64,000 nucleotides of DNA from Penaeus vannamei (lineage: Eukaryota > Arthropoda > Malacostraca > Decapoda > Penaeidae). Shown in pieces: positions 12,811 to 25,300 of this stretch (position 1 is its first letter; each line of letters starts with the position of its first letter). The notes under the pieces are model-generated. The model ran no database searches, had not been told where the DNA came from, and saw only the letters and a list, made by a program, of their open reading frames with translations. The position numbers were made by a program, and so were the translations under genes. The stretch lies in the NCBI RefSeq assembly GCF_042767895.1, contig NC_091571.1, forward strand, positions 19,834,570-19,898,569. Direction: 5' to 3'.

Positions 12811-13228
12811 TCGTCATTATTAATGGGATTATCATGAAAATCATCATACTTAGCCGAATTATTGCAGAAATCATCATAATCATCCCATAAACTCGAAAAG
12901 GATTCTTTTTCGACCATATTCTCCCAATGCTATATATTGCAAGATTTCGCCGTTTTTTCGACTTTGTTTTATTTTATACTTTTAGTTTTTTTTCATTATG
13001 GATGGGCATTATGATTATTATCATCATCATTATTATCATCAATAGCATTAACATCATCATTATCATTATCATAGTAATTATCGCCATGATTACCCTTAAT
13101 ATAATCATTATAAGAGCTATTATCTTAATTATTATTGATATTTTCCTCATTATAACTATTTCCATAATGATAATAACAATAATGATATTTTTAGAAATAA
13201 TAACAACAGTAATAATTATAATGATATT
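12811..13228 (-). repeat. Subfamily B satellite, single partial monomer (R orientation)
   Basis: Begins CGTCATTATTAATGGGATTA directly after the RTE 3' tail and holds one B core near 12915. It passes into A satellite in the same orientation near 13228 (B-type ACAGTAATAATTATAATG, then A-type CTCATTATTGCAGTTATAAT). The same flank follows the 3' end of RTE copy R5. Confidence 0.8.
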
Positions 13229-14727
13229 ATCCTCATTATTGCAGTTATAATAATTATTATGCTAATTATTATTGCTATTTTTTATCATTATAACTATTTA
13301 TATAATGATAATAGAAATAATGACGATCTTAGAAATAATAATGACAATAATAATAATTATAATGATAATGATAATGATGTTATTATTATTTCTATTGCCA
13401 TTATTAGTATGGAGATTATTGGAATAGAGTTAATTATTGCTATAATTGCAGTATTTATCAAGATTATCATTATAATTATGACTTTATCATTATCATTATT
13501 ATTGTCATTATCATTGTCATTATCATCATAATTATCATCATTATTGTCAATAATAAAGGAATCATCAGGGAAATCATCATAATTACCTGAATTAATGTTA
13601 AAATCCTCATAATTACCATTAAAAAGCGAAAAGGGTTTTTTTCGGCGTTTCTCTCAAAAGGCTGTAATACCCTAGATTTTGCCGTCTTTTCGATTTCTGG
13701 GATTTTATTATTTCTGGCTTTTATATCATTATAAATGGACTGAATGATAATTATTATCATCATTATCATTACTGTCATCATTTTTATAATTATCATTATA
13801 GTCATTAACATCATGATTATCATTATTATTATCATCATTATTTCAGTTATAATACTTATCATGCTAATTATTATTGCTATTTTTATCATTATAACTATTT
13901 ATACGATGATAATAGCAATAACGATGATCTTAAAAATAATAATGGCAATAATAATAATTATAATGAAAATGATAATGATGTTATTATTATTTATATTGCT
14001 ATTATTAGTATGGAGATTATTGGAATAGAGTTAATCATTGCTATTATTGCAGTAATTATCAAGATTATCATTATAATTATGAATTTTATCATTATTATCA
14101 TTATTATTGTCATTATCATTGTCATTATCATCATAATTATCATCATTATTGTCAATAATAAAGGAATCATCAGGGAAATCATCATAATTACCTGAATTAA
14201 TGTTAAAATCCTCATAATTACCATTAAAAAGCGAAAAGAGTTTTTTTCGACGTTTCTCTCAAAAGGTTGTAATAAGCTAGATTTTGCCGTTTTTTTGACT
14301 TTTGGGATTTTATTACTTCTGGTCTTTATTTCATTATATATTGACTGAATGATAATTATTATATCATTATTATCATTACTGTCATCATTTTTATGATTAT
14401 TATCATTGGAATCATTATCATCATGATTATTATTATTGTTATCATCATTATTGCAGTTATAATAATTATTATGCTAATTATTATTGATATTTTTATCATT
14501 ATAACTATTTTTATAATGATAACACCAATAATGATGATCTTACAAGTAATAATGACAATAATAATATCTATAATGACAATGATAATGATGTTATTATTAT
14601 TTCTATTGCCAATATTAGTATAGAAATTAATAGAGTTAATTGTTGCTATTATTACAGTAATTATCAAGATTATCATTATTATTATGACTTTATTATTATT
14701 ATCATTATTATTGTCATTATCATTATC
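13229..14727 (-). repeat. Subfamily A satellite (R orientation)
   Basis: R cores lie near 13641 and 14247, 606 bp apart. The array stops shortly after the GACTTTATTATTATTATCAT landmark, where TTAGG satellite begins. That position in the monomer is close to the one where RTE 5' ends and the A-to-B junction at 51576 also fall. Confidence 0.85.
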
Positions 14728-17205
14728 GGTTAGATTACATTAGCTGGAATTTGGTGAGGTTAGATTAGACTAAAATACGACCAGGAGACTCCAAATTTCG
14801 TTTTCTTACATAAAGTTTATATTAAATCAGGTTAACGGAGGTTAGTTTACATTAGCTGGAATTTGGTGAGGTTAGGTTAGGTTAGATTAGGTTAGGCTCA
14901 AATTTGACCAGGAGACTCCAAATTTAGTTTTCTTACATTAGGTTTATATTAAATCCGTTTAATGGGTGTTAGATTACATTAGCTGGAATTTGGTGAGGTT
15001 AGGTTAAGTTAGATTAGGTTAGGTTAGGCTCAAATTTGACCAGGAGACTCCAAATTTCGTTTTCTTACATAAGGTTTATATTAAATCAGTTCAATGTAGG
15101 TTAGATTACATTAACTGGAATTTGGTGAGGTTAGGTTAGTTAGGTTAGGTTAGGCTCAAATTTGACCAGGAGACTCCAAATTTCGTTTTCTTACATAGGT
15201 TTATATTAAATAAGTTTCATGGAGGTTCGGTTACATTAGCTGGAAGTTGGTAAGGTTAGGTTAGGTTAGGCTTAAATTTGACTAGGAGACTCAAAATATC
15301 GTTTTCTTACATAAGGTTTATATCAAATCAGTTTAATGGAGTTTAAGTTACATTAGGTTAGGTTAGGTTAGGTTAGACTTAAATTTGACCAGGAGATTCC
15401 AAATTTCGTTTTCTTACATAAGGTTTATATTAAATCAGTTTAATGGAGGTTAGGTTACATTAGCTGGAATTTGGTGAGGTTAGGTTAGGTTAGGTTAGGC
15501 TCAAATTTGACCAGGAGACTCCAAATTTCGTTTTCTTACATAAGGTTTATATTAAATCAGTTTAATGGAGGTTAGGTTACATTAGCTGGAATTTGGTCAG
15601 GTTAGGTTAGGTTTGGTTAGTCTCAAATTTGACCAGGAGACTCTAAATTTCATTTTCTTACATAAGGTTTATATTAAATCAGTTTAAAGGAGGTTAGGTT
15701 ACATTAACTGGAACTTGATGAGGTTAGGTTAGGTTAGGTTAGGTTATGTTAGGCTCAAATTTGACCATGAGACTCTAAATTTCGTTTTCTAACATAAGGT
15801 ATATATTAAATATGTTTCATGAAAGTTAGGTTACATTAGCTGGAATTTGGTGAGGTTAGGTTAAGTTAGGTTAGGTTGGGCTGAAATTTGACCTTGGGAC
15901 TCATACGATTTATATTAAATTAGTTTAATGGAGGTTAGGTTACATTAGCTCCAATTTGGTGAGGTTAGGTTAGGTTAGGTTAGGTTCAAATTTGACCAGG
16001 AGACTCCAAATTTCGTTTTCTTAAATAAAGTTTACATTAAATCAGTTTAATGGATGTTAGATTACATTAGCTGGAATTTGGTGAGGTTAAGTTGGGTTAG
16101 GTTAGGTTAGGTTAGGCTCAAATTTGACCAGGAGACTCCAAATTTCGTTTTCTTACATTAGGTTTATATTAAATCAGTTTAATGGAGGATAGTTTACATT
16201 AGCTGGAATTTGGTGAGGTTAGGTTAGGTTAGGTTAGGCTCAAATTTGACCAGGAGACTCCAAATTTCGTTTTTTACATAAGGTTTATATTAAATCAGTT
16301 TAATGGAGGTTAGGTTACATTAGCTGGAATTTGGTGAGGTTCGGTTAGGTTTGGTTAGGCTCAAATTTGACCAGGAGACTCTAAATTTCGTTTTCTTACA
16401 AAAGGTTTATATTAAACCAGTTAAATGGAGGTTAGGTTACATTAACTGGAATTTGATGAGGTTAAGTTAGGATAGGTTAGGTTATGTTAGGCTCAAATTT
16501 GACCATGAGACTCCATATTCGTTTTCTTACATAAGGTATATATTAAATCAGTTTCATGGAGGTTAGGTTACATTAGCTGGAATTCGGTGAGGTTAGGTTA
16601 GTTTAGGTTAGGTTAGGCTCAAATTTGACCTTGAGACTCCAAATTTCGTTTTCTTACATACGATTTATATTAAATTAGTTTAATGGAGGTTAGGTTACAT
16701 TAGCTCGAATTTGGTGAGGTTAGGTTAGGCTCAAATTTGACCAGGAGACTCCAAATTTCGTTCTCTTACATAAGATTCATATCAAATCAGTTTAATGGAG
16801 GCTAGATTACATTAGCTAGAATTTGGTGAAGTTAGGTTAGGTTAGGTTAGGTTAGGCTCAAATTTGACCAGGAGACTCCAAATTTCGTTTTCTTACATAA
16901 GGATTACATTAAATCACTTTAATGGAGGTTAGGTTACATTAACTGGAATTTAGTGAGGTTAGGTTAGGTTAGGTTAGGTTAGGTTAGACTCAAATTTGAC
17001 CAGGAGACTCCAAATTTCGTTTTTTTTACATAAGGTTTATATTAAATCAGTTTAATGGAGGTTAGGTTACATTAGCTGGAATTTGGTGAGGTTAGGGTAG
17101 GTTAGGTTAGGCTCAAATTTGACAAGGAGACTCCAAATTTCGTTTTCTTACATAAGGTTTACATTAAATCACTTTCATGGAGGTTAGGTTACATTAGCTA
17201 GAAGT

Positions 17206-17831
17206 TCGTGAGGTTAGGTTAGGTTACGTAAGGTTAGGTTAGGTTAGGTTAGGTTAGGTTAGGATAGGACAGGCCAGGTTAGGATAGGTTAGGTTAGGTT
17301 AGGATAGGACAGGCCAGGTTAGGATAGGTTAGGTTAGGTTAGGATAGGACAGGCCAGGTTAGGATAGGTTAGGTTAGGTTAGGATAGGTTAGGTTTGGTT
17401 TGGTTTGGTTAGGTTAGGTTAGGTTAGGTTAGGTTAGGTTAGGTTAGGTTAGGTTAGGTTAGGTTAGGTTTGGTTTGGTTTGGTTTGGTTTGGTTTGGTT
17501 TGGTTTGGTTAGGTTAGGTTAGGTTAGGTTAGGTTAGGTTAGGCTAGGTTAGGTTAGGTTAGGATAGGTTTCGTTAGGTTAGGTTAGGTTAGGTTAGTTT
17601 AGTTTAGTTTAGTTTAGTTTAGTTTAGTTTAGTTTAGTTTAGTTTAGGTTAGGTTAGGTTAGGTTAGGTTAGGTTAGGTTAGGTTAGGTTAGGTTAGGTT
17701 AGGTTAGGTTAGGTTAGGTTAGGTTAGGTTAGGTTAGGTTACGTTAGGTTAGGTTAGGTTAGGTTAGGTTAGGTTAGGTTAGGTTTGGTTTGGTTTGGTT
17801 TGGTTAGGTTAGGTTAGGTTAGGTTAGGTTA
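17206..17831 (+). repeat. Interstitial telomere-like TTAGG block with variant pentamers
   Basis: About 625 bp without the 102-bp core, made of TTAGG and relatives. A 40-bp unit (AGGATAGGACAGGCCAGGTT plus 20 more bases) is repeated exactly three times at 17261-17380. TTTGG runs sit at 17391-17410, 17469-17510 and 17783-17815. A TTTAG run sits at 17596-17646. Perfect TTAGG runs fill the rest. TTAGG is the canonical telomere repeat of many arthropods. The block is interstitial here, because satellite continues on both sides. Confidence 0.93.
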
Positions 17832-20179
17832 GGCTCAAATTTACCACGAGACACCAAATTTCGGATTCTTACATAAGGTTTATATTAAATCAGTTTCATG
17901 GAGGTTAGGTTACATTAACTGGAACTTGATGAGGTTAGGTTAGGTTAGGTTAGGTCATGTTAGGCTCAAATTTGACCATGAGACTCTAAATTTCGCTTTC
18001 TAACATAAGGTATATATTAAATCAGTTTCATGGAGGTTAGGTTACATTAGCTGGAATTTGGTGAGGTTAGATTAAGTTAGGGTAGGTCGGGCTGAAATTT
18101 GACCTTGGGACTCCAAATTTCGTGTTCTTACATATGATTTATATTAAATTAGTTTAATGGAGGTTAGGTTGCATTAGCTCGAATTTTGTGAGGTTAGGTT
18201 AGGTTAGGTTAGGCTTAAATTTGACCAAGAGACTCCAAATTTCTTTCTCTTACATACGATTTAAATCAAATCAGTTTAATGGAGGCTAGGTTACATTAGC
18301 TGGAATTTGGTAAGGTTAGGTTAGGCTCAAATTTGACCAGGAGACTCCAAATTTCGTTTTCTTACATAAGGTTTATATTAAATCAGTTTAATGGAGGTTA
18401 GGTTACATTAACTGGAATTTGGTGAGGTTAGGTTAGGTTAGGTTAGGCTCAAATGTGACCAGGAGACTCCAAATTTCGGTTTCTTACAATATGTTTACAT
18501 TAAATCAGTTTAATGGAGATTAGGTTACATTAGCTGGAATTTGGTGAGGTTAGGTTAGGTTATGTTAGGTTAGGCTCAAATTTGACCAGGAGACTCCAAA
18601 TTTCGTTTTCTTACATAAGGGTTATAATAAATCAGTTAAATGGTGGTTATGTTACATTAACTGGAATTTGGTGAGGTTAGGTTAGGTTAGGTTAGGATAG
18701 GCTCAAATTTGACCACGAGACTCTAAATTTCGTTTTCTTACATAAAGTTTATATTAAATCAGTTTCATGGAGGTTAGATTACATTAGCTGGAATTTGGTG
18801 AGGTTAGGTTAGGTTAGGTTAGGTTAGGCTCAAATTAGACCAGGAGACTCCAAAGTTCATTTTCTTACATAAGGTTTATATTAAATCAGTTTAATGGAGT
18901 TTAGATTACATTAGCTGGAATTTCGTGAGGTTAGTTAAGGTTAGGCTCAAATTTGACCAGGAAACTCCAAATTTCGCTTACTTACATAAGGTTTATATTA
19001 AATCAGTTTAATGGAGGTTAGGTTACATTAACTGGAATTTCGTGAGGTTAGGTTAGGTTAGGTTAGGTTAGGCTCAGATTTGAACAGGAAACCCCAAATT
19101 TCTTCTTACATAAGGTTTATATTAAATCAGTTTCATGGAGGATAGATTACATTAGCTGGAATTTGGTGAGATCAGGTTAGGTTAGGTTAGGTTAGGTTAG
19201 CCTCAAATTTGACCAGGAGACTCCAAATTTCGTTTTCTTTCATAAGGTTTACATTAAATCAGTTTAATGGAGGCTAGGTTACATTAGCTGGAATTTGGTG
19301 AGGTTAGGTTAGGTTATGTTACGTTAGTTGAGGCTCAAATTTGACCAGGAGACTCCAAATTTCGTTTTCTTACATAAGGTTTATATTAAATCAGTTTCAA
19401 CAAGGTTTGGTTACATTAGCTTGAATTTGTGATGTTAGGTTAGGTTAGGTAAAGTTTGGTTAGGTTAGATTAGGTTAGGTTAGGTTCGGTTAGGTTAGGC
19501 TCAAATTTGACCAGGAGACTCCAAGGTTCGTTTTCTTACATAAGGTTTATATTAAATCAGTTTAATGGAGGTTAGATTACAATAGCTGGAATTTGGTGAG
19601 GTTAAGCTCAAATTTGACCAGAGGACTCCAAATTTCGTTGTCTTTCAAAATATTTATATTAAATGATTAATGGAGGTTAGCTTACATTAGCTGGAATTTT
19701 GTGAGGTTAGGTTCGGCTCAAATTTGACCAGGAGTCTCCAAATTTCGTTTTCTTACATAAGGTTAAATTGATTAAGTTTAATGGAGGTTAGTTCACATTA
19801 GCTGGAATTTGGTGAGGTTAGGTTTGGTTAGGTTAGAAATTTGACCAGGAGACTCCAAATTTCATTTTCTTACATAAGGTTTATATTAAATCAGTTTAAT
19901 GGAGGCTAGATTACATTAGCTGGAATTTGGTGAGATCAGGTTAGGTTAGGTTAGGTTAGGTTCAAATTTGACCAGGAGACTCCAAATTTCGTTTTCTTAC
20001 ATAAAGTTTACATTAAATAAGTTTAATGGAGGTTAGGTTACATTAGCTGGAATTTGGTGAGGTTAGGTTAGGTTAGGTTAGGCTCAATTTTGACCAGGAG
20101 ACTCCAAATTTCGCTTTCTTACATAAGCTTTATATTAAATCAGTTTCATGGAGGTTAGGTTACATTAGCTGGAAGTTGG

Positions 20180-20300
20180 TGAGGTTAGGTTAGGTTAGGT
20201 TAGGTTAGGTTAGGTTAGGTTAGATTAGGTTAGGTTATGTTACTTTAGGTTAGGTTAGGTTAGGTTATGTTAGGTTTGGTTAGGTTTGGTTAGGTTAGGA
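20180..20300 (+). repeat. Second, shorter TTAGG-rich block
   Basis: About 120 bp of TTAGG units with scattered variants (TTAGA, TTATG, TTTGG, CTTTAGG) and no 102-bp core. Normal monomers flank it on both sides. Confidence 0.85.
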
Positions 20301-21784
20301 TCAAATTTACCACGAAACTCTAAATTTCGGATTCTTACATACGGTTTATATTAAATCAGTTTAATTGAGGTTAGATTAAATTATCTGGAATTTGGTGAGG
20401 TTAGGTTAGGTTAGGCTCATATTTGACCAGGAGACTCCAAATTTCGATTTCTTACATAAGGTTTATATTAAATCAGTTTAATGGAGGTTAGGTTACATTA
20501 GTTGGATTTTGATGATGTTAGGTTAGGTTAGGTTAGGCTCAAATTTGACCAGGAGACTCCAAATTTCGTTTTCTTACATAAGGTTTATATTAAATCAGTT
20601 TAATGGAGGTTAGGTTACATTCATTGGAATTTGGTTAGGTTAGGTTAGGTTAGGTTAGGCTCAAATTTGACCAGGAGACTCCAAATTTCGTTTTCTTACA
20701 TAAGGGTTATATTAAATCAGTTTAATGGAGGTTAGATTACATTAGCTGAAATTTGGTGAGGTTAAGTTAGGTTAGGCTCAAATTTGACCATGAGACTCCA
20801 AATTTCGTTCTTTTACATAAGATTTATATCAAATCAGTTTAATGGAGGTTAGGTTACATTAGCTGGAAATTGGTGAGGTTAGGTTAGGTTAGGTTAGGTT
20901 AGGTTAGGCTCAAATTTGACCAGGAGACTCCAAATTTCGTTTTCTTACATAAGGGTTATAATAAATCAGTTTAATGGAGGTTAGGTTACATTAACTGGAA
21001 TTTGGTGAGGTTATGTTAGGTTAGGTTAGGTTAGGATAGGCTCAAATTTGACCACGAGACTCCAAATTTCGTTTTCTTACATAAAGTTTATATTAAATCA
21101 GTTTCAAGTAGGTTAGATTACATTAGCTGGAATTTGGTGAGGTTAGGTTAGGTTAGGTTAGGTTAGGCTCAAATTAAATCAGGAGACTCCAAAGTTCATT
21201 TTCTTACATAAGGTTTATATCAAATCAGTTTAATGGAGGTTAGATTACATTAGTTGGAATTTCGTAAGGTTAGGTAAGGTTAGGCTCAAATTTGACCAGG
21301 AAACTCCAAATTTCGTTGTTTTACATAACGTTTAGATTAAATCAGTTTAATGGAGGTTAGGTTACATTAACTGGAAGTTGGTGAGATCAGGTTAGGTTAG
21401 GTTGGTTATGTTAGGCTCAAATTTGACCAGGAGACACCAAATTTCGTTGTCTTACATAAGGTTTACATTAAATAAGTTTAATGGAGGCTAGGTTACATTA
21501 GCTGGAATTTGGTGAGGTTAGGTTAGGTTAGGTTAGGTTAGGTTAGGCTCAAATTTGACCAGGAGACTCCAAATTTCGTTTTCTTACATAAGGTATATAT
21601 TAAATCAGTTTCATGGAGGTTTGGTTACATTATCTGGAATTTGGTGGTTAGGTTAGGTTAGGTTAGGTAAAGTTTGGGTAGGTTAGGTTAGGTTAGGCTC
21701 AAATTTGACCAGGAGACTCCAAGGTTCGTTTTCTTACATAAGGTTTATATTAAATCAGTTTAATGGAGGTTAGAATACAATAGC

Positions 21785-22330
21785 GAGAAGACCTGGCAGC
21801 GGCATGACCAGTGTAGGTGGCTACACCTATTACTGATCAGGCCGCAGCGATGGTCACCATCTCCAGGGAGTAGCCATAGCTTTCACTCCAGTCGATGAGC
21901 GTATAATGGTGATGAGACTGAAGCTGTCTTTGGCCTTCATGTCTCTTATTGCTGTGTACGCTCCTACCAATGTTTGTAAACTTGATGTGAAAGAGATGTT
22001 CTACGCCAAACTTGTATCCATGGCAGACAGCTGTCCCCGGCGAGATATTCGTATTGTTCTGGGTGACTTCAATGCGGTATCTGGCTGCGATCGAGCTGGC
22101 TATGAGATGTCAGTCGGTCCTCATGTTTCGGGAGTTGATACCGGCAGCGAGAATTCCTTCCTTTTCCGGGATTTTGCTAGATCCCAGAAATTGAGGATTT
22201 CTGGCTCCTGGTACCAGCGCCCAGACCCACATCGTTGGACATGGTACAGCGATGCGGGTAATGCAACCAAGGAGATCGACCACATTCTCGTTAGCACTCA
22301 TTGGAGGATCCTCCAGAACTGCAGGGTGTA
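21785..22330 (+). mobile_element. RTE fragment R3 (endonuclease part only)
   Basis: A 546-bp fragment of the same RTE element, from the codons after LSEV (GAGAAGACCTGGCAGC) to the ILQNCRV segment. TTAGG satellite lies on its left and A satellite on its right, and both joins are abrupt. About 35 bp are missing near 21880 relative to R2. It lacks 5' leader, RT and 3' tail, so it did not arrive by ordinary retrotransposition in this form. Confidence 0.9.
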
Positions 22331-22331
22331 A
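21906..22331 (+). pseudogene. RTE endonuclease fragment, open over about 140 codons
   Basis: The open frame includes IAVYAPT, VLGDFNAVSGCDRAGYEMSV, HRWTWYSDAG and KEIDHILVS, all matching the R2 endonuclease. Here the GDFNA region reads through without the two R2 frameshifts. The WNV opening and the catalytic Glu are upstream of the break, and the terminal TDH motif is missing, so the fragment cannot be active. It ends at TAA created at the junction with A satellite. Confidence 0.88.
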
Positions 22332-25300
22332 ATATTTATATAATGATAATAGCAAAAATGACGATCTTAGAAATAATAATGGCAATGATAATAATTATAA
22401 TGCCAATGATAATGATATTATTATTTCTATATCAATTTTTGGTATGGAAATTATTGGAATAGAGTTAATAATTGCTATTATTGCAGTAATTATCAAGATT
22501 ATCATTATAATTATGACTTTATCATTATTATCATTATTATTGTCATTATCATTATTATCATTATTATTGTCATTATCATTGTCATTATCATCATAATTAT
22601 CATCATCATAATCATCATTATTGTCAATAATAAAGGAATCATCATGGAAATCATCATAATTACCTGAATTAATGTTAAAATCCTCATAAAGGTTTTTTTT
22701 CGACGTTTCTCTCAAAAGGCTGTAATACGCTAGATTTTGCCGTTTTTTCGACTATTGGGTTTTTATTACTTCTAGCCTTTATTTCTTTATAAATGGACTG
22801 AATGATAATTATTATATCATCATTATTATCATTGCTGTCATCATTTTTATGATTATTATCATTATAGTCATTAGCATCATGATTATCATTATTATCATCA
22901 TTATTGGAACAATAATGATCTTAGAAATAAGAATGGCAATAATAATAATTATAATGACAATGATAATGATATTATTTCTATTGCCATTATTAGTATGGAA
23001 ATTATTGGAATAGAGTTAATTATTGGAATTATTGCAGTAATTCTCAAGATTATCATCAAAATTATGACTTTATCATTATTATCTTAATTATTGTCGTTAT
23101 CATTGTCATTATCATAATTATCATTATTGTCACAATAATAAAGGAATCACAAGGGAAATCATTATAAATACCTGAATTAATGTTAAAATCCTTAAATTAC
23201 CATTAAAAAGCGAAAAGGGGATTTTTTCTACATTTCTCTCAAAAGGCTGTAATACCCTAGATTTTGCCGTTTTTTTCGACTTTTGCGATTTTATTACTTC
23301 TGGCCTGTATTTCATTATAAATGACTGAATGATAATTAGTATCATCATTATTATCATTACTGCCATCATTTTTATGATTATTATCATTATTATTAGCATC
23401 ATTATTGCAGTTATAATAATTATTATGCTAATTATTATTGCTATTTTTATCATTCTAACTATTTTTATAATGATAATAGCAATAATGATGATCTTATAAA
23501 TAATAATGACAATAATAATTATTATAATGACAATGATAATGATGTTATTATGATTTCTATTGCCATTATTAGTATGGAAATTATTGAAATAGAGTTAATT
23601 ATTGCTATTATTGCCATAATTTCAAGATTATCATTATAATTATGACTTTATCATTATTATCATTATTATTGTCATTATCATTGTCATTATCATCATAATT
23701 ATCATCATTATTGTAAATAATAAAGGTATCTTCATGGAAATCATCATAATTACCTGAATTAATGTTAAAATCATCATGATTACCATTAAAAAACGAAAAG
23801 ACTTTTTTCGGCGTTTCTCTCAAAAGGCTAGATTTTGCCATTTTTTGGAATTTTGGGATTTTATTACTTCTGGCCTTTATTTTATTATAAATGGACTGAA
23901 TGATAATTATTATCATCATTATTATCATTACTGTCGTAATTTTTATAATTATTATCATTATAGTCATTATCATCATGATTATCATTATTATTATCATCAT
24001 TATTGCAGTTATAATAATTATTATGCTAATTATTATTGCTATTTTATCATTATAACTATTTATATAATGATAATAGCAATAATGATGATCTTAGAAATAA
24101 TAATGACAATAATAATTATTATAATGACAATGATAATATTATTTCTATTGCCATTATTAGTATGGAAATTATTGGAATAGTGTTAATTATTGCTATTATT
24201 GCAGTAATTATCAAGATTATCATAATTATGACTTTATCATTATTATCACTATTATTGTCATTATCATTGTCATTATCATCATAATTATAATTATTGTCAA
24301 TAATAATGGAATCATCATGGAAATCATCATAATTACCTGAATTAATGTTAAAATCATCATAATTACCTTTAGAACGCGTAAAGGTTTTTTTTCGACGTTT
24401 CTCTCATGATGATAACGACTATAATGATAATAATAATAAAATTATGATGACAGTAATGATGATAATGATGATAATAATTATCATACAGTCATTTATAATG
24501 AAATAAAGGCCAGTAGTAATAAAATCCAAAAAGTCGAAAAAAACAGCAAAATCTACCGTATTACAGCTTTTTGAGAGAAACGTTGAAAAAAAACTTTTCG
24601 CTTTTTAATGCTAATTTTGAGGATTTTAACATTAATTCAGGTAATTATGAGGATTTTAACATTAATTCAGGTAATTATGATGATTTCCATGATGATTCCT
24701 TTATTATTGACAATAATGATGATAATTATGATGATAATGACAATGATAATGACAATAATAATGATAGAGTTATAATTATAATGATAAGCTTGATGATTAC
24801 TGCAATAATAGCAATAATTAACTCTATTCCAATAATTTCCATACTAATAATGGCAATAGAAATAATAATAACCTCATAATCATGATTATTATGACTATAG
24901 CGATGATAATCATAAAAATTATGACAGTAATGATAATAATGAAGATAATAATCATCATTCAGTCCATTTATAATGAAATAAAGGCCATAAGTAATAAAAT
25001 CCCAAAAGTCGAAAATACGGCAAAATCTAGGGTATGACAATGATAATGACATTATTAATGATAATAATGATATAATGATAATCTTGAGAATTACTGCAAT
25101 AATAGCATAAATTAACTCCAATAATGTTCATACTAATAATGGCAATAGAAATAATAACATTATCATTGTCATTATAATTTTTATTATTGTCATTATTATT
25201 TCTGAGATAATCATTTATGCTATTATCATTATATAAATAGTTATAATGATAAAAATAACAATAATAAGTAGCAAGATAATTATTATAACTGCAATAATGA

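Larger units (their letters stand above)
14728..21784 (+). repeat. TTAGG-containing satellite, array 1
   Basis: About 7 kb of tandem monomers. Each monomer has a core of about 102 bp, with landmarks CTCAAATTTGACCAGGAGAC, CCAAATTTCGTTTTCTTACA, TATATTAAATCAGTTTAATG and ACATTAGCTGGAATTTGGTG. The cores are joined by a variable run of one to seven TTAGG units; the core itself contains one more TTAGG. The G-rich strand is the plus strand throughout. Variant monomers recur at fixed distances, which shows higher-order structure: ACCATGAGACTC with TAAGGTATATATTAAAT recurs at about 15750, 16485 and 17955 (735 and 1470 bp apart), and TAAGGGTTATAATAAATCAG recurs at 18617 and 20951 (about 2.33 kb apart). 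It begins inside A satellite and ends at RTE fragment R3. No open frame looks coding. Confidence 0.93.

Noticed and set aside
14728..21784. A true chromosome end at the TTAGG arrays
   Set aside because: Both arrays are flanked on both sides by other sequence, and most pentamer runs are interrupted by a 102-bp core. They are interstitial.
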